A DNA stretch of 5,242 bases, from NCBI GenBank assembly GCA_025927935.1, contig JAICKM010000516.1, forward strand, positions 1 to 5,242. The letters run 5' to 3'. The first letter of the stretch is position 1. Each line of letters starts with the position of its first letter. Made by a program: the position numbers and the translations under genes. The DNA is from Chloroflexia bacterium. Its GTDB lineage: Bacteria > Chloroflexota > Chloroflexia > QHBQ01 > JADMIH01. Shown in pieces: positions 1 to 5,242 of this stretch. The notes below the pieces were generated by a model, which saw only the letters and a program-made list of their open reading frames with translations, had not been told where the DNA came from and did not search any database.

Positions 1-230
1 CCCAGCGCCGAGATGCCGAGTTGCACCGCCGCCACCCCAATGCTGTACTTATCGGTAAGCGCGTTCTGGTGGACAAAGCCGGCCTGGGTCAGCGTTTCCA
101 GCAAACGGTAGGTCGTACTGGGACTCCAGGCGAGCGTGCCGGCCAGGGGGCGCACACCATGTTCGCCGGGATGCCGCGCCAGATATTGCAGCAGGGCGAG
201 AGCGCGTTCGACACTGGATTGGGTTGCCAT
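1..230 (-). CDS. IclR-family transcriptional regulator, N-terminal part (truncated by window edge)
   Basis: Reading leftward from the ATG at 230-228, 76 codons stay open to the window edge, so only the N-terminal domain is visible. The protein opens with MATQSSVERALALLQYLARH, the usual first helix of IclR-family winged-helix domains (SVERALALL...). It continues with a recognition-helix segment WSPSTTYRLLETLTQAGFV at about residues 35-53, equivalent to the family's LPKSTAHRLL motif. A wing follows with DKYSIGVAAVQLG at about 60-72 (family pattern YRLG..ll.LG). The C-terminal ligand-binding domain lies outside the window. A GAGGG ribosome-binding site at 241-245 sits 10 nt upstream of the ATG. 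The gene is divergent from a sugar transporter operon, and both promoters carry the same palindrome, so I infer a local, autoregulated repressor of the transporter. Its ligand cannot be told from this part. The family call is strong; the regulatory role is inference from position and operators. Confidence 0.9.
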   Translation of the reverse strand, partial: MATQSSVERALALLQYLARHPGEHGVRPLAGTLAWSPSTTYRLLETLTQAGFVHQNALTDKYSIGVAAVQLGISAL

Positions 231-283
231 ACAGCAGGTTCCCTCGCGCCGCAGATGCCGGCGGCGCGGTAGTCCGGACTAAA

Positions 284-300
284 CTGGAACAGTGTTCCAG
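284..300. promoter_or_regulatory. Operator O1, perfect palindrome at the regulator promoter
   Basis: CTGGAACAGTGTTCCAG is a perfect inverted repeat with two 8-base arms around one central base. It has the size and style of IclR-family operators, which are typically short pseudo-palindromes with TGGAA/TTCCA-like or TGAAA/TTTCA-like arms. It lies directly downstream of the regulator's -10 box and over its predicted start site, a position that would give autorepression. A near-identical copy occurs at 402-418. Confidence 0.8.
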
Positions 301-329
301 AGTGTAGGCCATCCAAGGGCACTTGTCAA
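301..329 (-). promoter_or_regulatory. Promoter of the iclR-type regulator gene
   Basis: On the minus strand there is a perfect -35 box TTGACA (329-324), a 17-bp spacer and a -10 box TACACT (306-301, 4 of 6 to TATAAT). The predicted start of transcription is near 294, about 64 nt before the ATG at 230. A 17-bp palindrome begins at the base after the -10 box, so a bound repressor would cover the start site. The arrangement is the same as at the divergent promoter for the transporter operon. The call rests on consensus match and spacing only. Confidence 0.75.
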
Positions 330-372
330 GCACCGGACGGGCCGTTCGCGCTATGTTATTCGCGCAACGATA

Positions 373-401
373 TTGACAAACTGGTAAGGATGCTCTAAAC
401 T
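373..401 (+). promoter_or_regulatory. Promoter of the sugar ABC transporter operon
   Basis: A perfect -35 box TTGACA (373-378), a 17-bp spacer and a -10 box TAAACT (396-401, 4 of 6 to TATAAT) suggest a sigma-70-type promoter with its start near 408. This leaves an untranslated leader of about 165 nt before the GTG at 576. The operator at 402-418 touches the -10 box and spans the predicted start site, the classical position for repression. The two divergent -35 boxes are separated by 43 bp. Confidence 0.8.
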
Positions 402-418
402 CTGAAACACTGTTCCAC
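402..418. promoter_or_regulatory. Operator O2 at the transporter promoter
   Basis: CTGAAACACTGTTCCAC is an imperfect palindrome centred on C410 and matches O1 (read on the minus strand) at 15 of 17 positions. Its inner arms are TGAAACA and TGTTCCA, with one mismatch to perfect symmetry. It follows the -10 box without a gap, as O1 does. I infer that it is bound by the divergently encoded IclR-family protein. The centres of O1 and O2 are 118 bp apart, so contact between the two bound sites by looping is possible but not shown. Confidence 0.8.
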
Positions 419-575
419 ATCGCCGCCATACACCGGTGTGGAGGCACGGCAACGGGGCATCCGGATCGCCAGAGAGGAGGAACACGGTCGAGTAAAGAAA
501 AGCTTACCGGGGTACAGCGTGTGAGGTTGCACTTTTTCTAGAGACGAATATTGGCTCTACCCAAAGGAGGAACCC
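419..575 (+). other. Untranslated leader of the transporter operon
   Basis: About 157 bases lie between the operator and the first gene, with no convincing coding sequence. Three things are visible. There is a 10-bp palindrome ACACCGGTGT at 430-439. A strong Shine-Dalgarno-like AGGAGGAAC at 475-483 has no start codon at a usable distance. An A-rich segment at 496-502 could pair, with one bulge, with the T-rich segment at 532-539. None matches a riboswitch class that I recognise. The leader may simply be the mRNA's 5' end, or it may carry post-transcriptional control. Confidence 0.5.
563..570 (+). promoter_or_regulatory. Ribosome-binding site that sets the GTG start of the binding-protein gene
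   Basis: AAAGGAGG is nearly a full complement to the 16S rRNA 3' end. It ends 5 nt before the GTG at 576. It supports the GTG over later starts, because starting at GTG gives a complete lipoprotein signal peptide beginning MKRTHL. Confidence 0.85.
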
Positions 576-1613
576 GTGAAACGTACCCATTTGTTCACGC
601 TCTTCAGCATGGCTGTCGTCGCTATGTTGATCCTCAGTGCCTGCGGTACCGAAAGCGCATCCACTGCGACTCCTGCTACCAGCGGCAGCACCGACACCAC
701 CAGCGCCTCGGGCGGGCTGCCGAAGCTCGCCAAGAAAGACAAATACAAGGTCGGTTTCTCGCAGACGGTCAGCGATAATCCGTGGCGCCTGGCCGAGACG
801 CAGAGCATGAAAGATGAAGCGGCCAAGCGCGGCTGGGAAATTGTCGTGACCGACGCGGGTGGCTCCGCCGCCAAGCAGGTCGCCGATGTCGACTCGCTGA
901 TTGCCCAGAAGGTAGACGCGATCTTCCTGGCTCCGCAGGAAGAGAAGCCACTCGTCCCAGCCGTCATGAAGGCCAAGGCCGCCGGTATCCCGGTCATCTT
1001 GCTGGACCGCAGTGTTGACCCGACGCAGGCCCAGGGCGGGCGCGATTATATCACCTTCATCGGCTCGGATTTCGTGAAGGAAGGCCAGCGGGTCGCCGAA
1101 TGGCTGATCAAGAAGACGGGCGGCACCGCTAAGATCATCGAACTGGAAGGCACCACCGGCTCGTCGCCGGCCAATGACCGCAAGAAGGGCTTTGACGAAG
1201 CGATCAAGAGCCAGCCGGGCATGCAGATTCTAGCCTCGCAGACCGGCCAATTCAACAGCGACAAGGGCCGTGAAGCGATGGCGACGCTGTTGCAGGCGCA
1301 CCCGGACGTCACCGTTGTCTACGCGCACAACGACGAGATGGCGATTGGCGCGATTGCTGCCCTCGAAGCGGCCGGCAAGAAGCCCGGTCAGGACGTGACT
1401 GTCGTCTCGGTGGACGGCGAGAAGGACGGCCTGCAGGCGATCATCGACGGCAAGCTGGGCGCGACCTGCGAGTGCAGCCCCCGGTTCGGCCCCAAGGCAT
1501 TCGATACGCTGGTGTCCTACGCCAACGGCGAAACGATCCCGCCGCAGATCATCAACCCGGACAACTTCTTCGACGCGACCAACGCCAAAGACAACATCGC
1601 CAACTCTTACTAA
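576..1613 (+). CDS. ytfQ: YtfQ-like sugar-binding lipoprotein of a CUT2 ABC importer (probable galactofuranose or related furanose)
   Basis: This 345-residue protein is the extracytoplasmic sugar receptor of the importer. It starts at GTG with a strong ribosome-binding site. Residues 1-22 form a lipoprotein signal peptide with lipobox LSAC, so Cys23 would be lipidated. A Ser/Thr/Ala-rich linker (about 24-47) follows, then a two-lobed type I periplasmic-binding fold beginning KYKVGFSQ (57-64). From memory of E. coli YtfQ, shared ligand-site landmarks include Trp70-Arg71 (NPWRLAET), Asp144-Arg145 (LLDRSVD), Arg202 in NDRKKGF, Asn252-Asp253 (YAHNDEMAIGAI) and Asp280 (VSVDGE). These favour YtfQ over RbsB or XylF. 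The gene heads the operon and is followed by an intercistronic hairpin, consistent with binding protein being made in excess. A CEC cysteine pair (298, 300) lies in the final hinge region. The family assignment is firm. The exact sugar is inference: galactofuranose is the E. coli ligand, but arabinofuranose or another furanose is possible. Confidence 0.88.
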   Translation: MKRTHLFTLFSMAVVAMLILSACGTESASTATPATSGSTDTTSASGGLPKLAKKDKYKVGFSQTVSDNPWRLAETQSMKDEAAKRGWEIVVTDAGGSAAKQVADVDSLIAQKVDAIFLAPQEEKPLVPAVMKAKAAGIPVILLDRSVDPTQAQGGRDYITFIGSDFVKEGQRVAEWLIKKTGGTAKIIELEGTTGSSPANDRKKGFDEAIKSQPGMQILASQTGQFNSDKGREAMATLLQAHPDVTVVYAHNDEMAIGAIAALEAAGKKPGQDVTVVSVDGEKDGLQAIIDGKLGATCECSPRFGPKAFDTLVSYANGETIPPQIINPDNFFDATNAKDNIANSY

Positions 1614-1623
1614 AGCAAGCCAA

Positions 1624-1664
1624 CGGCGCCGGTAACCTCCGTGCGATGGAAGTTACCGGCGCTG
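1624..1664 (+). other. Intercistronic hairpin between binding-protein and ATPase genes
   Basis: GCGCCGGTAAC (1626-1636) and GTTACCGGCGC (1652-1662) are perfectly complementary over 11 bp. In RNA the stem extends outward by a G-U and a C-G pair (1625/1663, 1624/1664). Inward, TCC (1638-1640) can pair with GGA (1648-1650) after one mismatch, leaving a 7-nt loop. The stem starts 10 nt after the stop codon. No T-run follows, so it is not a standard intrinsic terminator. I infer a 3'-end stabiliser of the upstream message, or a partial terminator, that raises binding protein relative to the membrane parts. The GC-rich sequence at 1664-1696 could form a second, weaker stem (GACCGGC with GCCGGTC). 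Confidence 0.7.
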
Positions 1665-1715
1665 ACCGGCAAGCGGGCCGGCCGGTGCCGCCGGTCCGCC
1701 GCGGAGTCCGCCAGC

Positions 1716-1719
1716 GAGG
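1716..1719 (+). promoter_or_regulatory. Ribosome-binding site that sets the GTG start of the ATPase gene
   Basis: GAGG ends 6 nt before the GTG at 1726. The next in-frame candidate, ATG at 1753, has only pyrimidine-rich sequence upstream, so the GTG is preferred. The site is weaker than the AAAGGAGG of the first gene, which fits lower expression of the ATPase. Confidence 0.65.
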
Positions 1720-1725
1720 TGCCTT

Positions 1726-3276
1726 GTGGAACAGGCCGAACCGCTCCTCCTGATGGAGGGAATCAGCAAAAGCTTTCCCGGCGTGGTTGCCCTGCGGGAT
1801 GCCGCGTTGCGGGTGGAGCGCGGCGAGGTGCATGCCCTGATCGGGCAGAACGGCGCCGGGAAATCGACGCTTATTAAGATACTGACGGGCGCCTACCGGC
1901 GGGATGCGGGCAGCATCCTCTTCGACGGGCGCCCGGTTGATTTTCACTCGCCCTTCCAGGCCCAGGCCGCCGGTGTCAGCACGATCTACCAGGAAGTCAA
2001 CCTCGTCCCCTTCCGTTCCGTGAGCGAGAACATCTTCATGGGCCGTGAGCCGCGCCGCTGGGGACTCGTCGATTGGCGGCGCATGCACGCCGAGGCCCGC
2101 GCGCTCCTGGAGCGCTTCGGCATTCGGGTCGATGTCACCCAGCCGTTGCTGAACCTGAATGTTGCCATCCAGCAGATGGTCGCCATCGCGCGAGCCGTCT
2201 CCGTGCAGAGCAAGCTGGTGGTCATGGACGAGCCGACATCCTCGCTGGACGAGCGCGAGGTGGCGACGCTCTTTGACGTGATCCGGCAGCTTAAGCGGGA
2301 TGGCGTGTCGGTGATCTTCGTCAGCCACCGGCTTGATGAACTGTATGCCGTGTGCGACCGGGTCACGATTATGCGCGACGGGCAGACCGTTGCCGACCAG
2401 CCAATCGCCGGCATCAGCAAGCTGGAGTTGGTCGCGCGCATGCTGGGCAAAGACCTGACCGAAGTGCGGCGCGAAGGGGCGACCGGTTTCGGCGAGGCGG
2501 TCCACCAGGCGGATCGGCAGTTGCTCGACGCGCAAGGGTTGCGGGGCGGCCACAAACTCCACGGAGTGGACCTCAGCGTGCGGGCCGGCGAAATCGTGGG
2601 CCTGGCCGGGCTGCTCGGCTCAGGGCGCAGCGAGGTGGCGCGGGCGATCTTCGGCGCCGATACAATCGAAGCGGGCGAGGTACGGGTGGTCGGGAAACCG
2701 GTACGCTTCCGTTCGCCCGCCGATGCGATCCGCGCCGGGATCGGCTTTTGCGCCGAAGACCGCAAAACCGACGGGGTCATCCCCTACATGTCGGTGCGCG
2801 ACAACCTGACTCTGGCGCTGCTGCCTGTGCTCGCACCGCGGGGCATCGTCGATCACGGCAAGCAGCAGGCGATTGTGGACGAGTTTATCAAGCGTCTGGG
2901 GATCAAGACCTCGGGTCCCGACCAGAAGATCCGCGAACTGTCGGGCGGCAACCAGCAGAAGGTGCTGCTGGCCCGCTGGCTTTGCCTGCAACCCCGGCTG
3001 CTGATCCTGGACGAACCCACGCGCGGGATTGACGTGGGCGCCAAAGCCGAGATCCAGGCGATTATCAACAAACTGGCCGGCGAAGGGCTGGGCGTGCTGA
3101 TGATCTCATCCGAACTGGAGGAATTGACCGAGGGTAGCGACCGGGTCGTGGTCCTGCGCGATGGCCGCAGCGTCGCCGAATTGCCCCACGCTGCGATCAG
3201 CGAAGACGCGATCATGGCGGCGATGGCGCACAGCCCGGCGGCGCCCGAGGCGGAGGAGGGAGTGGCGCATGGCTAA
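1726..3276 (+). CDS. ytfR: YtfR-like sugar ABC transporter ATPase (two fused nucleotide-binding domains)
   Basis: This 516-residue cytoplasmic ATPase powers the importer. Two ABC domains are fused in tandem, as in RbsA, MglA and AraG (about 500 residues). Domain 1 has Walker A GQNGAGKST (40-48), Q-loop YQE (88-90), a degenerate signature LNVAIQQ (144-150), Walker B LVVMDEP (164-170) and switch His201. Domain 2 has a degenerate Walker A GLLGSGRSE (295-303) with Arg in place of the catalytic Lys, a canonical signature LSGGNQQK (405-412), Walker B LLILDEP (425-431) and SSELEEL where the switch His would be. This complementary asymmetry is typical of the CUT2 family: one composite site pairs the intact Walker A of domain 1 with the intact signature of domain 2. 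YtfR-like stretches include YQEVNLVPFRSVSENIFMGR (88-107) and GFCAEDRKTDGVI (340-352). An Ala/Glu-rich tail ends the protein. Its last codons overlap the start of the permease gene by 8 bp, indicating translational coupling. Confidence 0.93.
   Translation: MEQAEPLLLMEGISKSFPGVVALRDAALRVERGEVHALIGQNGAGKSTLIKILTGAYRRDAGSILFDGRPVDFHSPFQAQAAGVSTIYQEVNLVPFRSVSENIFMGREPRRWGLVDWRRMHAEARALLERFGIRVDVTQPLLNLNVAIQQMVAIARAVSVQSKLVVMDEPTSSLDEREVATLFDVIRQLKRDGVSVIFVSHRLDELYAVCDRVTIMRDGQTVADQPIAGISKLELVARMLGKDLTEVRREGATGFGEAVHQADRQLLDAQGLRGGHKLHGVDLSVRAGEIVGLAGLLGSGRSEVARAIFGADTIEAGEVRVVGKPVRFRSPADAIRAGIGFCAEDRKTDGVIPYMSVRDNLTLALLPVLAPRGIVDHGKQQAIVDEFIKRLGIKTSGPDQKIRELSGGNQQKVLLARWLCLQPRLLILDEPTRGIDVGAKAEIQAIINKLAGEGLGVLMISSELEELTEGSDRVVVLRDGRSVAELPHAAISEDAIMAAMAHSPAAPEAEEGVAHG
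3252..3260 (+). promoter_or_regulatory. Ribosome-binding site inside the ATPase gene that sets the permease start
   Basis: GGAGGAGGG ends 8 nt before the ATG at 3269. It lies within the last codons of the ATPase gene, encoding part of its Glu-rich tail. It rejects the longer open frame reaching back to 3161, whose extra 36 residues are an Arg-rich, compositionally unlikely extension. Confidence 0.85.
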
Positions 3277-4276
3277 CATTGACACCACTGTCCCGCGCCC
3301 GGCCCGCCGGCCGCTCCTCCCCGCGCGGTTTCGTGATGTGGGGCAGACCTATGGCGCGCTGCTGGCCCTGCTGGCGCTCATCGACTACAATGTCGTCTTC
3401 ACGCCGAATTTCCTCAACCCGTTCACCGTCAACGTGAACCTGACCCAGGTCGCCACTATCGTCATCGTCGCCGTCGGCATGACGCTGGTGATCGCGACCG
3501 GCGGGATTGACCTCTCGGTCGGCGCGCTGATGGCGATTGCCGGTGCCCTGGCGCCACTCATTTTCAATAGCTCCATTCCTCTGCTGAACAACGCGGCGGT
3601 CGGCATCCCGCTTGCCTACGTAGTGCCGGTGCTGGTGGCCGGCCTTTTCGGGCTGTTCAACGGCAGCCTGGTGGCCTATTTCCGCATCCAGCCGATTATC
3701 GCCACACTCGTGTTGTTTATTGCCGGGCGCGGGATCGCACAAGTGCTGACGAATGGCAACCTCCAGACGTTCCAGAACCCGGCCTTCCAGTTTATCGGCA
3801 TGGGCCGGCCGTTGGGCATCCCCTTCCAGGTGATCCTAATGCTGATTATCGTCGCCCTCGTCACCTGGGTCATGCGGGCCAGCACGTTTGGGCGCCAGGT
3901 GCTGGCCGTGGGCGGCAATGAAGGGGCCGCGCGCCTGGCCGGCGTGCCGGTGCGCCGTGTCAAGCTGGCCGTTTACGCCGTCAGCGGGCTGCTCTCCGGC
4001 ATCGCCGGGCTGATCGTGATCGCGATTAACTCATCGTCCGACGCTAACAATGTCGGGCAGGGGATGGAACTCGACGCGATTGCCGCCGTCGCCGTGGGCG
4101 GGACGCCGCTCACCGGGGGCCGGGCCAGCATCATCGGCACGCTAATCGGCGCGCTGATCATGCAACTGATCCGCTACACCTTGCTCGCCCACGGCATCCC
4201 CGACGCGGCCGCATTGGTGGTCAAAGCGGGCATTATCCTGGCCGCGGTCTACATCCAGCGCCCGCGCCTGGTCTAA
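3269..4276 (+). CDS. ytfT: YtfT-like sugar ABC transporter permease
   Basis: This 335-residue inner-membrane permease is one of two channel subunits of the importer. A basic N-terminus (PRPARRPLLPARFRDV, about residues 9-24) precedes roughly eight to ten hydrophobic segments (near 27-45, 61-77, 83-99, 112-137, 141-160, 185-202, 232-254, 267-281, 286-304 and 313-329). Family landmarks are GMTLVIATGGIDLSVG (70-85), IQPIIATL (140-147), the cytoplasmic coupling loop AVGGNEGAARLAGVPV (213-228), and ELDAIAAVAVGGTPLTGG (267-284). The first block is nearly the same as in E. coli YtfT as I remember it (GMTLVIATGGIDLSVGAVMAIAGA) and IQPF-ATLI is also shared, which places it closer to YtfT than to RbsC. 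Start at ATG 3269 is set by the ribosome-binding site at 3252-3260. It overlaps the ATPase gene by 8 bp and is 19 bp from the second permease. Length is normal and no key motif is missing. Confidence 0.88.
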   Translation: MANIDTTVPRPARRPLLPARFRDVGQTYGALLALLALIDYNVVFTPNFLNPFTVNVNLTQVATIVIVAVGMTLVIATGGIDLSVGALMAIAGALAPLIFNSSIPLLNNAAVGIPLAYVVPVLVAGLFGLFNGSLVAYFRIQPIIATLVLFIAGRGIAQVLTNGNLQTFQNPAFQFIGMGRPLGIPFQVILMLIIVALVTWVMRASTFGRQVLAVGGNEGAARLAGVPVRRVKLAVYAVSGLLSGIAGLIVIAINSSSDANNVGQGMELDAIAAVAVGGTPLTGGRASIIGTLIGALIMQLIRYTLLAHGIPDAAALVVKAGIILAAVYIQRPRLV

Positions 4277-4295
4277 AGGGAGGAGACCACCGCTC

Positions 4296-5242
4296 ATGGC
4301 TACGGTAGAGACAGAGGCGCCCGGTCGCACGCCTTCTCCCGCGCTGGCACGGGCCACCAGCATCCTGCAACGGCAGGGCGTGCTCGTCGCCCTGGTCCTG
4401 CTGCTCCTGTTCGGGACGTTGCGCTACGACAATTTCCTCTCCACTTATAACATTTCGACGCTGCTGCGCTACAATTCGATGTTCGGGCTGATCGCACTGG
4501 GCATGACCTTTGTGATCATCACAGGCGGCATCGACCTCTCGGTCGGCGCGGTGGCCGCGCTCGGCAGCGTGGTGGCCGCCCTGGTCAGCCCGGCGGGCCT
4601 GCTCCCCGCCACGGCGGCGGGCGTCCTGGCCGGGACGCTGGTCGGGTTCCTCAGCGGGGTGATTATCGCGCGGCTGAACATGCTGCCCTTTATCGTCACC
4701 CTCGCCATGCTCCTGGCCGCGCGGGGTCTCGCACTCATCTTCGGCAACAACACCTCCGTCGGCGTCTCACCCGACAGCGGCTTCACCTATCTGGGCCAGG
4801 GCGACTTCCTGGGGTTGCCCGTCCCCGCCGTCATTATGATCGCCGCCTACCTGATCGGGGCGGTTGTGCTCAATCATTCAGCGTACGGACGGCACATTCT
4901 GGCCGTGGGGGGCAACGAGGAGGCCGCGCGCTTGATGGGCTTACCGGTGGATCGCATTAAGATCGCCGTGTATACGCTCAGCGGCGCGCTGGCCGGGCTG
5001 GCGGGCGTGATTCTTGCTGCGCAATTCGGGGCCGGGCAGCCGGCGGAGGGGGTCGGCTGGGAATTATCCACCATCGCCGCGGTCGTAGTCGGCGGCACGC
5101 TGCTGACCGGGGGCATGGGTACCGTGGGCGCGACGCTGGCGGGCACCTTGCTGCTCGGCCTGATCTTCAACATCTTGAACTTCGAGAACGGGCAGGGGAT
5201 GATCAGCTTGAGTGTCTTCTGGCAATCGGTCATTCGTGGCGC
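4296..5242 (+). CDS. yjfF: YjfF-like second sugar ABC transporter permease (C-terminus cut by window edge)
   Basis: The ATG at 4296 is preceded by GGGAGGAG (4278-4285, 10-nt spacing), which begins right after the stop of the first permease. The frame stays open for 315 codons to the edge. E. coli YjfF is 331 residues as I recall, so roughly 15-25 residues are probably missing. Landmarks: a membrane segment at about 29-41, GMTFVIITGGIDLSVG (69-84), MLPFIVTLAMLLAARG (129-144), coupling loop AVGGNEEAARLMGLPV (203-218) and ELSTIAAVVVGGTLLTGG (256-273). GMTFVI-GGIDLSVG, the P-FI-TLA--- -RG pattern and LMG match YjfF better than YtfT. It should pair with the upstream permease as a heterodimer, unlike homodimeric RbsC. 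An RbsC-type subunit for another sugar is the main alternative, but the fourth position in the operon favours YjfF. Further operon genes such as a kinase or sugar-processing enzyme may lie beyond the edge. Confidence 0.82.
   Translation, partial: MATVETEAPGRTPSPALARATSILQRQGVLVALVLLLLFGTLRYDNFLSTYNISTLLRYNSMFGLIALGMTFVIITGGIDLSVGAVAALGSVVAALVSPAGLLPATAAGVLAGTLVGFLSGVIIARLNMLPFIVTLAMLLAARGLALIFGNNTSVGVSPDSGFTYLGQGDFLGLPVPAVIMIAAYLIGAVVLNHSAYGRHILAVGGNEEAARLMGLPVDRIKIAVYTLSGALAGLAGVILAAQFGAGQPAEGVGWELSTIAAVVVGGTLLTGGMGTVGATLAGTLLLGLIFNILNFENGQGMISLSVFWQSVIRG

Noticed and set aside
430..439. Palindrome ACACCGGTGT in the leader as a separate operator
   Set aside because: Perfect 10-bp palindromes are expected a few times by chance in a window of this size, and no second copy was seen.
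49..447. Minus-strand open frame of 132 codons across the regulatory region
   Set aside because: It is in a different frame from the IclR-like reading of 230-1, crosses both promoters and operators, and has a Cys/Arg-rich composition with no domain.
476..490. GGAGGAACACGGTCG as a third IclR operator
   Set aside because: Only one arm resembles the palindrome (GGAACAC); the other arm does not match, and the sequence is better read as a Shine-Dalgarno-like element.
438..524. Possible 28-codon leader peptide starting at GTG 438 (and a 19-codon one at GTG 436)
   Set aside because: There is no ribosome-binding site upstream and no repeated regulatory codon run; the frames look like chance.
496..539. 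Possible attenuator: A-rich 496-502 pairing with T-rich 532-539
   Set aside because: The stem is AT-rich with a bulge and the T-run is part of the stem, so it lacks a GC-rich stem followed by a free T-run.
1726..1734. GTGGAACAG at the ATPase start as an operator half-site
   Set aside because: It is a single arm inside coding sequence with no inverted partner and no promoter nearby.
1552..2562. Long open frame of 336 codons on the minus strand, opposite the binding-protein end and the ATPase
   Set aside because: It is antisense to a clearly conserved ATPase, shows no recognisable domain, and long antisense frames are expected opposite GC-rich genes.

Overview
The window holds a divergently organised sugar-import locus. 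A regulator gene truncated by the left edge points left. A four-gene CUT2-type (RbsA/RbsC-like) ABC transporter operon points right and runs off the right edge. The DNA is GC-rich (about 60-65% by eye). The binding protein is a lipoprotein with a Ser/Thr-rich linker, as expected where solute-binding proteins are tethered to the outer face of the membrane (Gram-positives, Chloroflexota and similar). High GC, this lipoprotein style and mixed GTG/ATG starts make me lean towards Chloroflexota, but this is an impression and not a proof.

Layout. 1-230 (minus): N-terminal DNA-binding part of an IclR-family repressor. 231-575: regulatory region with two back-to-back promoters. Each has TTGACA, a 17-bp spacer and a TAMACT -10, and each is abutted immediately downstream by a 17-bp palindromic operator (CTGRAACACTGTTCCAS). 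The rest is a roughly 165-nt leader ahead of the operon. 576-1613: YtfQ-like binding lipoprotein. 1614-1725: intercistronic gap with a perfect 11-bp hairpin. 1726-3276: YtfR-like double-domain ATPase. 3269-4276: YtfT-like permease, overlapping the ATPase gene by 8 bp. 4296 to the right edge: YjfF-like second permease, missing its last residues.

How it works together. The gene order (binding protein, ATPase, permease, permease) and sequence motifs match the Escherichia coli ytfQRT-yjfF galactofuranose importer. The lipoprotein would capture a hexose or pentose in its furanose form, the two different permeases would form a heterodimeric channel, and the ATPase would power it. The IclR protein probably binds both operators, repressing the operon and its own gene until a sugar-derived ligand releases it. 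The most noteworthy signal is the duplicated promoter-operator module. The transporter itself is a known family, and I see no evidence of a wholly new system.
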